This document shows, piece after piece, positions 46,626-56,231 of a stretch of DNA of 64,000 bases. The stretch lies in the NCBI GenBank assembly GCA_014898425.1, contig RCSZ01000015.1, forward strand, positions 62,001-126,000. The letters are read 5' to 3'. Source of the stretch: Botryotinia globosa. Taxonomy: Eukaryota; Ascomycota; Leotiomycetes; Helotiales; Sclerotiniaceae. Numbering within the stretch: position 1 is the stretch's first letter; the number at the start of each line of letters is the position of its first letter. The position numbers were made by a program, and so were the translations under genes. The notes under the pieces are model-generated. The model saw nothing but the letters and a program-made list of their open reading frames with translations. It was not told the DNA's origin and searched no databases.

Positions 46626-47395
46626 ATGGCACTTCATCCTCCACCAAATAATTCCAAACTCATTTGTAAGTTTTACCAGAACCCCGTCATGACTACTCAC
46701 CCACATATCTAATCAAGAGTCATACTACAGTCGCACCCGCCAACGACAAAACCAATGCCCAAGCAGATCAATTCGTAAAAGGCGCACTCGATCGTAAAGA
46801 TCTCGATTCCAATCCACTTACACAATTTCATTCATGGTTTTCCCACGCACAAAAAAATGGTGTTTACCATCCAGAAACCGTTTGTCTATCAACTGCCACT
46901 TTACCTTCCGGTCGCGTATCAGCACGCATGGTATACTTGAAAGAATTAGATGCCAAAGGTGGATTTGTCATATATAGTAATTGGGGAACAAGTAAAAAGG
47001 CGAAAGATATTGCGGAAAATAAATGGGCAAGTCTTACATTTTGGTGGCAAGAATTGGAACGACAGGTTAGAGTTGAGGGAAAGGTAGAGAGGTTACCTGA
47101 TGAAGAAAGTCAGGTTTATTATGATTTAAGGGCGAGGGGTAGTAGGATTGGTGCTTGGGCTAGTCCGCAGAGTCAGGTATTGAAGGGGAGAGAGGAATTG
47201 GAGGAAAGAGTTAAGGAGGTTGAGAAGAGATTTGAGGGACAGGAAAAGATACCAGTACCGGAATTTTGGGGAGGATTAAGAATTATACCGGAAATGGTAG
47301 AATTTTGGCAAGGGAGAGATAGTAGGTTACATGATCGATTTCAATATGAAAAGAAAGAGGATGGAGAGTGGGATATTCAAAGGTTAAGTCCATGA
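46626..47395 (+). CDS. PDX3: Pyridoxamine 5'-phosphate oxidase
   Basis: FMN enzyme that oxidises pyridoxamine- or pyridoxine-phosphate to PLP. Two exons, 46626-46665 and 46731-47395, join LI to FAPANDK in phase; 234 residues. Family blocks in order: SGRVSARMVYLKELDAKGGF (FMN and substrate contacts), IYSNWGTSKKAKDI, FWWQELERQVRVEGKVERL, RGSRIGAWASPQSQVL and the C-terminal signature EFWQGRDSRLHDRFQYE. Length matches fungal Pdx3. In-frame ATGs at 46509 and 46581 could add a longer N-terminus with presequence character. I prefer 46626 because it gives the usual short fungal start, MALHPPPNNSKLIF. PLP supply connects it to the two PLP aminotransferases in the window only through general metabolism. 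Confidence 0.93.
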
Positions 47396-47695
47396 GTAGG
47401 AAAATTGAAGATGTCAGAATAAGAATTGTACAACACAACTCCAACACAACTCAATTGAAGTATTAATCTATTGCTGACTATCGTAGAGAAGTTTAGAATG
47501 ATTATATGATGATTATATGCTTCTTCTTTTTAATTTCTTTTTTGAAATTCTGGCAACATATAATATTATCGTTCATTTCCACGGAAAGTTCTGTGAGCAA
47601 TATGAAGCATTACTCTCTTTGGATGTTCACGTCATCGATTACATGTTGAGAATTTACAACATTACAATATAAGAACATTCGACACTCTGTCTGCT
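47396..47695. other. Intergenic region with 5S promoter
   Basis: The 3' flank of the oxidase gene and the upstream region of the 5S gene. A TATAA at 47669-47673 lies about 25-30 bases before the 5S start, where upstream TATA elements of fungal 5S genes occur. Confidence 0.55.
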
Positions 47696-47813
47696 ACATA
47701 CGACCATAGACTGAAGAGAATTGGGCATCCCGTCCGCTCTGCCATACACAAGCTTCAGATCGGTGGATTAGTAGTTGGGTGGGTGACCACCAGCGAATCC
47801 CCACTGTTGTATG
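47696..47813 (+). rRNA. 5S ribosomal RNA
   Basis: A 118-base stretch begins ACATACGACCATAGACTG and ends CTGTTGTATGT; the two ends pair as helix I. Internal conserved blocks are intact: GGGCATCCCGTCCGCTCTGC and GTAGTTGGGTGGGTGACCAC, then CAGCGAATCCC. A T run directly follows (47814-47819), the RNA polymerase III terminator. Single dispersed 5S genes are normal in filamentous ascomycetes. Confidence 0.95.
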
Positions 47814-47819
47814 TTTTTT
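47814..47819 (+). terminator. RNA polymerase III T-tract
   Basis: Six T residues immediately after the 5S RNA. Confidence 0.8.
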
Positions 47820-47882
47820 CAGTACTTTTTGCCATTTCGCCTTCAACATCACATTTTCATTCATTCATCAATTGGTTTAATT

Positions 47883-47925
47883 ATGGGGGCAAGCCCCCAA
47901 ACCCCCATAGCTCGCTGCGCTCGAG
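47883..47925. repeat. GC-rich nested hairpin
   Basis: GGGGGCAAGCCCCC forms a tight stem-loop. TATGGGGG also pairs with a later CCCCCATA, and CTCGCTGCGCTCGAG follows. This stands out in an AT-rich spacer 70 bases after the 5S gene. Its origin is unknown. Confidence 0.6.
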
Positions 47926-48412
47926 TATATCCATACCTACTATGTCATGAAGATTATATTTTCCTTTTATCTGAAAGGTGTAATTACCGCTTGACTGACT
48001 TTGTTGACATGGCTTATATTAGGGACCATTGTTAACTGATACATGAATACTGGTTTGGTTACTATTAAAATCACGATCAATTCTGATGCCGATATATTGA
48101 CTATATATATATATATATACTGGAAAACTTTCCACGACTCAAGTACAGATTGGACTTGATATTTTCTCACTGGAGAGACTGGTGCTGGTACCAGAATGGA
48201 TTCATGTCTTTGTGCGACATCATTATCTTGCTTGAAGTTGGGAGAAACTTGTGAAGTGGCATTATCTTCGGAGAATAGTACAATCAATACCTACGGAAAA
48301 CGATATTCGGGATACCCGACCCGTCATGTCTAGAGGCGGGCCGGATAAATTCAATCATGTGATGTTCATTATCTCCGGTTCCCGTTTCGTAGGACTTTCG
48401 GTAGAGCTGATA

Positions 48413-48475
48413 TGCATGCGGTAGATTCAGAAAATGGGGCATCCCGTGCACTCTGCCATTTCACAACTTTGAGAG
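48413..48475 (+). pseudogene. 5S rRNA-like fragment
   Basis: GGGCATCCCGTGCACTCTGC at 48438-48457 matches the 5S block with two changes. The surrounding bases (TGCGGTAGATTCAGAAAAT before, CATTTCACAACTTTGAGAG after) loosely follow the true gene. The 3' half is not recognisable and helix I cannot form. Confidence 0.65.
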
Positions 48476-48558
48476 GTATATCTTCTTTTGTTACTTTAGG
48501 TAGTAGAGAGATTTTCTCCTTGTTATCATCACTTGCAATGAATCAAATGAATCAGGCA

Positions 48559-48650
48559 ATATCCTTCAACTATATCCTTCAACTATATCCTTCAACTATA
48601 TCCTTCAACTATATCCTTCAACTATATCCTTCAACTATATCCTTCAACTA
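48559..48650. repeat. 13-base minisatellite
   Basis: Seven nearly identical copies of ATATCCTTCAACT in a row. Confidence 0.95.
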
Positions 48651-48770
48651 CTTCTTCCTCCAAGTTCAGAGCTTGAATCAACTATATCAAGCAATTTAAG
48701 AATAATAAAACATCCGAGAAATCCAGATATAATTGCATCATCTCAGCATTTCAGACCTGTTATCTCATAT

Positions 48771-49388
48771 TTATATTTCAAATTCCACCCCTCCACTTTC
48801 ATAATCCTCTCTCAAAACATTGGCTTCTATCTTCTTTGCTTCTTCCCTATCCCCAATCAAAACATGCATCCAATAACCCTTCGATTTCACCACATACTTC
48901 TCTCCACTCTTCAATACAACTTCTGGAGCTTTTATCTCAATCTCCTTTGTTTCTTTAGCCCCAGCAGCGATAGTAATTATATCATCGTCCGAAAATACAC
49001 CTTCTCGTGGCATCTTTCGATTAAGTTTTAATCCCAAACATGGAGCCAAATCTCCTGTGGTCAAAGATTTGAATTCAAAAATTCCCATAGGAACAGCTCG
49101 TAGGTCAAAAGGAGTAGACCATCTGAGAAAGGAGATAGCTTTATCTGATGGATTACTCAAGGTAACTTTCAACTTGATGATTGCTGAATCTTGTGTCTCG
49201 CGGTCGATTTTAGTAATATCCGAGATTGATATTTGAATGGGAACATCATGTTGATTTGTCAAAGGTGATTCCATTTTGATGAATAACCCGCAAAGTATAA
49301 GAGCGACAAGTATAATGATAAGCTTTGGATTTATTGGGAATCTGCGATGAGATGGAGAAAGCGGATATTGTTCACGACGATGTAACAT
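48771..49388 (-). CDS. Membrane-anchored protein of unknown function
   Basis: Intronless, 205 residues. A short basic N-terminus is followed by one hydrophobic segment at about residues 22-38 (PKLIIILVALILCGLFIK), giving a type II signal-anchor layout. The rest would lie outside the cytosol. It is beta-rich, with IKLKVTLSNPSDKAISFLRW, TPFDLRAVPMGIFEF, LNRKMPREGVFSDDD and TIAAGAKETKEIEIKAPEVV. This arrangement resembles the beta-sandwich pro-region seen in fungal secreted M35-like metallopeptidases and in lone conserved fungal proteins, but no protease motif is present. Function unknown; existence as a gene is likely because the full-length frame is intact and domain-like. Confidence 0.75.
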   Translation of the reverse strand: MLHRREQYPLSPSHRRFPINPKLIIILVALILCGLFIKMESPLTNQHDVPIQISISDITKIDRETQDSAIIKLKVTLSNPSDKAISFLRWSTPFDLRAVPMGIFEFKSLTTGDLAPCLGLKLNRKMPREGVFSDDDIITIAAGAKETKEIEIKAPEVVLKSGEKYVVKSKGYWMHVLIGDREEAKKIEANVLREDYESGGVEFEI

Positions 49389-50641
49389 TTCGAGAAATCT
49401 TTTCCGTAAGTATGAAAAATGGGATCCTCAAACATATGAAGAATTGTATCTTTGTTTGGCAAAAGCCAAGACTGACTATCTCAAGATAGAAGGTCGGATA
49501 TCAAAGTGTGGGGTTGTTCCCGCACCCGCCACAACTTTATCCGAACGGCAGTTTTTTATCAAGATCAAGAGTGATCAATGTAGGTGTTATGCTTTGGGAT
49601 TTGTGCTTTGGATCCTTACTTTTTAATCGCTGTTATATTTGAAAATTATGATGTCTCTCGATACGATTGAACTCTAGAGACTTTCGGGTAGGTATGTCCC
49701 TTCATCGAGGTATAATCTAATTGGGTAGTACTTAAAACCACACTCGGCACTTTACGTATACTTTCGTCAACTAAGGAGACAAGCGAGGAGAGATAAAGTA
49801 TATCAAATTTAGGTCTTGAGAGACTTGTAAAGCTGTATATTTGAATTTCTGATTTCAAATAAATTGTATATGATATCTTGAATTCAAAGTTTTGACAAAA
49901 CTCTATTGTCGGAAATTCCATTGCCAAATCTCAGAGTTTCATTACATCTTTCAAGTCTCGAAGTGTATATATGTATGACCACGTGATCATCAGACAACAT
50001 CATACAATTATAGCACATCATGACCACTCAAATAACCACCTTGATTACTGATAAATAGTATTCCCCTGAAGTAGGAGCACTAATTTAAGCCGACTTGATC
50101 AATAGTAGTTGGGGATAGTTGCAATAATAGCCTTAACTATCACCTTGAACTACCTAGTATTTATCTCATCTCACAACTAGTCAACTTCACAACTAGTCAA
50201 CCTCACAACTAGTCAATCTCACAACCACTTAACATCCTCATTCTCCATACTGCACACCACGCCTGCACAATTTCAATCCTGTTGTATTACCTTTATTCGT
50301 AAATTTCTTATGCAGTGAACTGAATTGTGGTGTCATTCACGTAGAATATATGTATATTTCATGGCCATCTACATATGCATAGCGAGGCTTGGTGTAATTG
50401 ACACGTTATTTAATATACAATTATATCGAATCACTTCATAGTGGAACGTGGAATTTGACTCAAATGCATGAGGTCTACTGGTTTTCTTTCTTTCAAATGT
50501 ATTATCATTTCTTCTTCTCAATCAATCCTAATATCAGTCTCGTCTTCACAGTCACTAGGTATCAACAATGAAGTCCACCAAAGTGCTATTCAATTACCTT
50601 AGCAAAATTTAAGAATTCATTACCCATTACTTAGTTTATAG
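49389..50641. other. Intergenic region
   Basis: About 1.25 kb without a supportable gene apart from a possible tiny first exon (50568-50582) of the next gene. It contains the 15-base repeat listed separately. A 93-codon minus frame at 49646-49927 lacks support. Confidence 0.5.
50170..50230. repeat. 15-base minisatellite
   Basis: About four copies of TCACAACTAGTCAAC with single-base drift. Confidence 0.85.
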
Positions 50642-51600
50642 AATATACTATGCAATTGGAATCATTATCCAGACCGTCCGTCACGATGTAGAGGGACAAA
50701 TATTCCAGGAAGTATGTATTGCACCCGGCGTACGTTATCCAAGCCTGGAATCTCTCCGTCAAGATTCATATGGACTCTATTTTCTTGATTCAAAATCACT
50801 GATTATTGCAATAGACAAATGTGCGAGATGCATCAATGCTGTTGAGCCTCGCTCTCCCTTTTGTTCTCAGCGTAAGGTTTTGTTTGAATGTTAAATGAGA
50901 ATGTAACTTTCTAGGTCGACTTATTGATCATGGGAATAGATAAACAGTCCGCCGGCAGAAAAACCAAATGTAACGAGAATCAATGCAACGAGGCGCAATG
51001 CAACCGACCTGCTTTAGGGAATGGAATAAACTACTGCTCTCACCGCGAGTGTGAAATTACAGCTTTTCGTGGTTCCCTATTCAACATTGTGGTTCCCTAC
51101 TCAATATTCCGCTTTCGATACTGATCAAAAGAAGATAAATGTCTTGATCGGAATTGCAATAAGTTGATATCTGTTGGAATGGCATGGTGTTCAGAGCGTA
51201 AGCATTCACATTTTATCAAGTCAAAATAGAATATAGGACTGATGTATTTCCTCCAGATTCCAGATGTACCATACAAAACTGTTATTCCTTGAGAGTTGAC
51301 CGCGCGGCGATGTGCATAGCTCACAAATGTCAAGATCCTACATGTGGTAATTACCAATTCGATCTCTCGAGATCTTGTGTAAGCCATAAGTGTCATTTCA
51401 GTGGATGCTTAAGAAAAAGGTGTTCGGAATATAACGTGTGCTGCGACATTCATAATTGCTGGAACTCATACTGTCAAAACTTGAAGGAAATGAATGGCGG
51501 GAGAATGTTTTGTCTGCCTCGCAATTGCTCGAAGTCGGGATGCTTATCACCTATAGTAGAGGGAACAAAACTTTGTGTAGATCATGTTCGGGTGAATTAG
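50642..51600 (+). CDS. Cys/His-repeat protein A (possibly decaying)
   Basis: Unrecognised gene, paralogous to the neighbour at 52004. A phase-consistent model has exons 50642/50645-50711, 50815-50871, 50940-51044, 51132-51197 and 51257-51600, about 212 residues. Repeats of C-x2-H-x(1,2)-C-x4-C are clear in the last exon: MCIAHKCQDPTC, SCVSHKCHFSGC, CCDIHNCWNSYC, FCLPRNCSKSGC (His replaced by Arg) and a closing LCVDH. The junction HSRCTIQNC matches HSTCTIGFC in the paralogue. Warning signs: the codon aligned with the paralogue's ATG is ATA, although a tiny upstream exon MKSTK from 50568 could supply a start through a weak donor. One intron needs a GC donor (51045), and another must skip a good CTAG acceptor that leads to a stop. 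The 5' half is therefore uncertain. Zinc binding is inferred from the ligand pattern. Confidence 0.55.
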
Positions 51601-52003
51601 GTATGGGATTCACCAGTATTGATGGAAATTAATGAAAACATTGTTAACATTAATAGTAAACAAGCATCATGATCTTCTTCATCACAGATATAACCAGGCG
51701 TAATGAATAGTATATGAGTCTTGACTGAATGACATGAATACATTATTCTCTCTACATATTCACTCACCAATCCTCCAAGTAAATTAAAATCTACCTCGCA
51801 CCAGGGTCATGATAATTTCCTTCTTCATTTTAATCAACAATTGATCATTCAAATGTTTTCTTCCATCACATCACATCACATCACATCACCTCACCGTCAA
51901 TTCCATCTTATATAAGAACCAAGAACCAAGACTACCCACCAACCTATCCCTCAATCCAAAAAACCTACAATCTACCATCAACCATCAACCACCTCAACCC
52001 AAT
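51601..52003. other. Intergenic region between the Cys/His-repeat genes
   Basis: A CACAT microsatellite lies at about 51866-51890. TATATAAG at 51909-51916, about 90 bases before the next ATG, is a plausible TATA box for the downstream gene. Confidence 0.6.
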
Positions 52004-52637
52004 ATGCCTTGTCATTGGCAACCCCGTGGAGAAAGACGATGTAATGGAGTCAAAGAACCCGGAACCATTTTCTGCAAAGAACGTAAGTATATGTCTTTTC
52101 CTCAAATATTCATCCATAATAACCATATCAAAAGATATATGTCACAACGAAAAATGTCCCGAACGAATGCTCAATTATGATACATGGTGGTGTGAAAAAC
52201 GTATGTAAAATCCCCTACTCCCCTTCCTCAATTCCCTATGAAGACAACCAAAAACTAACACCAACCCAGACTCCACCTGCACCATCGGATTCTGTCCCCT
52301 CCCCCGCTATCATTCCTCCCTCACCTGCACCACGCACAAATGCCACACCCCCAACTGTATATTTCCACAATACCTCCCATCAAGCTACTGCAGCGGACAC
52401 AAATGCCACATCGACAATTGTCTACGTACACGCAAATTGAGCAATCGATTTTGCGATCGTCACGAGTGTATGATGAGCGAGTGTTTGAAATTGAAGGAGA
52501 TGGGTGGTGGGACTGTGTATTGCGCGGCGCATACTTGTCAGATGATGGGGTGTTTGGAGGGGAAGGAGGGGGAGGAGGTGGAATTTTGTGAGGGACATGG
52601 GAGGGAGGTGGAGAACGGTGGGGGGAAGTGGATTTAG
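52004..52637 (+). CDS. Cys/His-repeat protein B
   Basis: I do not recognise a named family. Three exons, 52004-52082, 52135-52200 and 52270-52637, give 170 residues. The whole chain is a run of C-x2-H-x(1,2)-C-x4-C modules spaced by 10-12 residues: FCKEHICHNEKC, WCEKHSTCTIGFC, TCTTHKCHTPNC, YCSGHKCHIDNC, FCDRHECMMSEC, YCAAHTCQMMGC and a final FCEGH. Each module offers three Cys and one His, enough for one zinc ion, so six small zinc modules are likely. No signal peptide or membrane segment is seen, so an intracellular site is likely. Both introns are phase 1 and split the His codon after its first base. The last 25 codons run into GGA/GAG-rich DNA. Paralogous to the gene at 50642-51600. Confidence 0.82.
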
Positions 52638-52809
52638 ATTTGGAGTGGGGGTGAGGGTGGGGGTGATGGGAGGAATGGATGGGAGGGATTTGATGATGAT
52701 GATGTTTGTGAATGGAATGGATAGGATTGGATAGGATAGGATTGAGGTTGAGGTTGAGGTTGAGGCTGAGATTTGTATCTTGATATAGGGGATATCCATG
52801 TAAATAATT

Positions 52810-53066
52810 GAGAGAAACCAGAGAGAGAAACCAGAGAGAGAAACCAGAGAGAGAAACCAGAGAGAGAAACCAGAGAGAGAAACCAGAGAGAGAAACCAGA
52901 GAGAGAAACCAGAGAGAGAAACCAGAGAGAGAAACCAGAGAGAGAAACCAGAGAGAGAAACCAGAGAGAGAAACCAGAGAGAGAAACCAGAGAGAGAAAC
53001 CAGAGAGAGAAACCAGAGAGAGAAACCAGAGAGAGAAACCAGAGAGAGAAACCAGAGAGAGAAACC
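52810..53066. repeat. 12-base minisatellite, about 21 copies
   Basis: Near-perfect GAGAGAAACCAG units, with a few degenerate ones to about 53105. The unit length is divisible by three, so several frames on both strands stay open for over 100 codons (RETRERNQREKP or SLWFLSLVSLSGF). They begin and end with the array and are not genes. Confidence 0.95.
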
Positions 53067-53227
53067 ATAAATCAGAAACCAGAGAGAGAAATCAGAAACC
53101 AGAGGCAGGAACTCCCCTATCCCTCTCCATTCCCAATTCACCAAGAAATATACTTATAAATCTCCTGCTTACCCACCCATCTATCTATCTACCCGATATT
53201 CTCTTATTGTAATAACCAAAAGATAAT

Positions 53228-53334
53228 GAATTCAAGGAACTACCAGAATTCAAGAACTATCAGAATTCAAGAACTATCAAAATTCAAGAACTATCAAAAT
53301 TCAAGAACTATCAAAATTCAAGAACTATCAAAAC
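53228..53334. repeat. 17-base minisatellite
   Basis: Six copies of AATTCAAGAACTATCAA, the first degenerate. Confidence 0.93.
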
Positions 53335-53789
53335 TGGATACATTTAATGAAATGAATGAAACATACATTACAGCACACGAAATAAAGAAAAGACCACACA
53401 ATAATTCAATATCAGAAATCGAGTCGAGATCTATTCTTCCTTTCATTCCATCATATATAAATAACCATCTACCTATGATAACCTCCAGATCAAATAGCTT
53501 AAGCTTCTAACCTCATGTGAATCATTTGAAAATCTAATGAATCGTATCTTCCCTACCCTTACCCCAATCCCAATCAATCCATTCCTACTAAATGAAATGC
53601 CTTGTTCGACAAACTCATCTTCTTTAGCCCATTCATCATTCTTTTCTTCCATCCCAGTACACCGTCTAATCAATCCAGTAATTCATTTCCTCGTTTCACA
53701 ACCACCACGGATTGTATCTTTCATTTGTCATTGCCACTCACAGCCCCTAGCAATTCCTCAAAATTCCACTCACAATTTATCAGTACCAC

Positions 53790-53820
53790 TCACACCCTCA
53801 CACCCTCACACCCTCACACC
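53790..53820. repeat. 10-base tandem repeat
   Basis: Three to four copies of CTCACACC/CACCCTCACA type, directly downstream of the aspartate aminotransferase stop codon. Confidence 0.8.
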
Positions 53821-53832
53821 ATAACCCATCAC

Positions 53833-55155
53833 CTAAAGATGAGCACTCTCTTGTTGTGTCTTCCTAACAACCTCATCAACTGCCTTTGCAAAATAATCAA
53901 TATTATTAGTATTCAAACCAGCCATACTAATTCTACCATTCTTTGTCATGTAAACATGAGCTTCACTTCTCAATTCCATGACTTGTTTCTCAGATAATCC
54001 TGTATATGAAAACATGCCAATTTGTTCCGTGATATGATTCCATTTTCCTGGTGTACCCATTTCCTCAAGTTTGGATCGAAGTTCTTTACGCATGGTAATA
54101 ATTCTTCCAGACATTTCTCTCAAATTTGCTTCCCATTCTTTGAATAATGATTCATCATTCAAAATAGTACTAGCAATTCTAGCACCATATGCTGGAGGAT
54201 TTGAAATTTCGGATCTTTGTAAAATAGCCAATTGACTCGAGATTCTGGCAATGTTTTGCTCGGCATCTTTTCCTCCTCCAGTAATGAAATGAAAACATCC
54301 AGTACGTTCACTGTATAAACCAAGATTTTTGGCAAAAGATTGAGCGATACAAAGTTCAAAACCTTGTTCAATGAAATAACGAACGGCCCAAGCATCTTTT
54401 GCCAAGTCTCCCGAAGCAAACCCTTGGTATGCACAATCGAAGAAAGGGAAATGTTGTTTTTGTTTCAAAAGAGCGGCAAGTTCTTTCCATTGATCTTGAG
54501 TTGGATCCACACCAGTAGGATTATGTGCACAAGCGTGTAAGAGAATGATACTCTTATCCGGAGCATTTTGAATGGTATTCTTCATTCCATCGAAATCGAG
54601 ACCTTTTGTGGATTTTGAAAAGTATGGATATGTAGCGACTGGCAGATGAACATTGGAGAAGATTTGATTATGATTTGCCCATGTTGGATTACTGAAATAA
54701 ACCGTAGGAGAACCTGGGTAAAATTTCTTGATGAAAAGTGCCCCGAGATGAACAGCGCCTGTTCCTGATATAGTTTGAACTGAACAAGAACGTTTCTCTG
54801 CCAAAGCTGGAGAATCTGCACCAAGCATAAGTTTCGCGGCTGCAGATGTAAAAGTGTTGAGACCAGTGATGGGAAGGTATTCGTGATTTAGAGCGGGGTC
54901 ATTACGAAGGATTTCATCAGCCTAGAAATCAATATTAGCAGATGTTTAAATAATTCAAGCAATGAAATTGAATACCTTCTTGACAACAGGTAAAACCCAA
55001 GGTTTAGCATTGTTATCTCTGTAAGCTCCAATACCCAAATCAACCTTTTTATCAAAAGTATCAGCACGATACGCAGCCATTAATCCAAAGAGGGGATCTT
55101 CGGGAGCTTGAGGAACTGTATCCTCTGGAAAGCTTGTATTGGATAATTGAGACAT
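53833..55155 (-). CDS. AAT2: Aspartate aminotransferase, cytosolic/peroxisomal type
   Basis: Interconverts aspartate plus 2-oxoglutarate and oxaloacetate plus glutamate using PLP. Two exons, 55155-54976 and 54921-53833, give 422 residues. Landmarks: DLGIGAYRDNNAKPWVLPVV at the start, SGTGAVHLGALF (phosphate loop), ACAHNPTGVDPT, FPFFDCAYQGFASGDL (Asp and Tyr on PLP), Lys258 in SFAKNLGLYSERTGCF, and the substrate-binding Arg of GRISMAGLN. There is no mitochondrial presequence. The C-terminus is Ala-His-Leu, which fits the PTS1 consensus (S/A/C)(K/R/H)(L/M); yeast Aat2 also ends in a PTS1 (AKL). Peroxisomal import is inferred from this. It is the cytosolic-type paralogue, not the mitochondrial one. 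Confidence 0.95.
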
Positions 55156-56231
55156 GATTTGATATAATTTGAAGTCTTTCTTTATGAGAGGATGTTGAAG
55201 AAGAAGAAGAGGAAGAAGAAGATGGTGAAGAAGATTGAAGAGAAGATTAAAGAGAAGAAGGCGAATTGATAATAAAGGGAGGGGAAGAAGATTTAAATGT
55301 CATGATATATCGGTAATCTTGGCGTAATGATTGTTGCCTCTAAAACCGCGCAAACATGCGGGACCCGTGCTGAGCCGTGTCTCGCTTGGCGGAATCTGGG
55401 GTGATTTATGATACCGGTGGACATCATGATACGGTGATAGCTGATACCTGATACTACCTTGATATAATTGAGTTATTTCGTATCAGATTTTAGTTAATGG
55501 TATGTACGTAAGTAAAGATTAATAAAATGGTTTTATTATATTAAAATTCAAGACTTGATCTTGTTCTTATATAGATACCAGTAATAGATGTTAATATTTG
55601 AATGAACCGAGGCATGATCTTCTATTCTGCTCTCTCTCCCTCTACCTACTCCCTTTACCTACTCCCTCTATTACTCCATGTATTGATCCGAGGTTTCAAG
55701 ACTTAGATACTGTGGACATACTAGATCCTCACCACATCTTACCTAGGGATATTCAATTTGAGGGAAAATCAAAACATACTTCAAAATACCTCCAAATCTT
55801 AACCAAATTGTCCAAATTGTCAAAATTGTCAAAACTTCGGCATTGACGTTCAACTATATCAATTGCATATATTGACCCATAAATAAACTCCCGGTGATAG
55901 ATATATTTCCTTCATTTGGATTCGGGTACCTGGCCAAGCATGTCACGATAAACGTTCAGGTAGCTGGAGTGTTTAGGTCGTGTTCAGGTAGCGTTCAGGT
56001 AGTTTTACATGTAAATGAATGAGATATGATTGGTACGCTTCTACGGATTACTACATTATAAAAAGTTTCAGATATTAAATACTTGGTATCCCACTTCATT
56101 GCTTCATTACTACTCTGTCGAGTCGGTACCGTTACTTCATTACTCATTGTTTCTATGCTTCACTGCTCCGTTACTTCATTACTCCATACTTCGTTACTAT
56201 TAACTTCTTACATTCCTCCTGTAACTAATCC
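55156..56231. other. Intergenic region
   Basis: Promoter of the aminotransferase gene, with an AAGAAG-rich tract at 55190-55290 in its 5' untranslated side, and 3' flank of the syntaxin gene. Short repeats occur: AAATTGTCA units at 55806-55834 and GTTCAGGTAG units at 55956-56003. No gene seen. Confidence 0.5.

Larger units (their letters stand above)
47820..48770. other. Intergenic region with several small repeats
   Basis: Holds a GC-rich hairpin, a TA dinucleotide run at 48102-48119, a 5S-like fragment and a 13-base minisatellite, most listed separately. No protein gene seen. Confidence 0.55.
52638..53832. other. Intergenic region dominated by tandem repeats
   Basis: Apart from three minisatellites listed separately, it holds a GATGATGATG stretch near 52690-52703 and a GAGGTT array at 52743-52765. 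Long open frames here on both strands are repeat translations. Confidence 0.7.

Noticed and set aside
48559..48650. CRISPR-like regular repeats
   Set aside because: Units are directly tandem with no spacers, in a eukaryotic genome: a minisatellite.
52422..53212. Long open frames of 134-240 codons on both strands with Leu/Ser/Phe or Arg/Glu repeats
   Set aside because: They are translations of the 12-base minisatellite and follow its boundaries.
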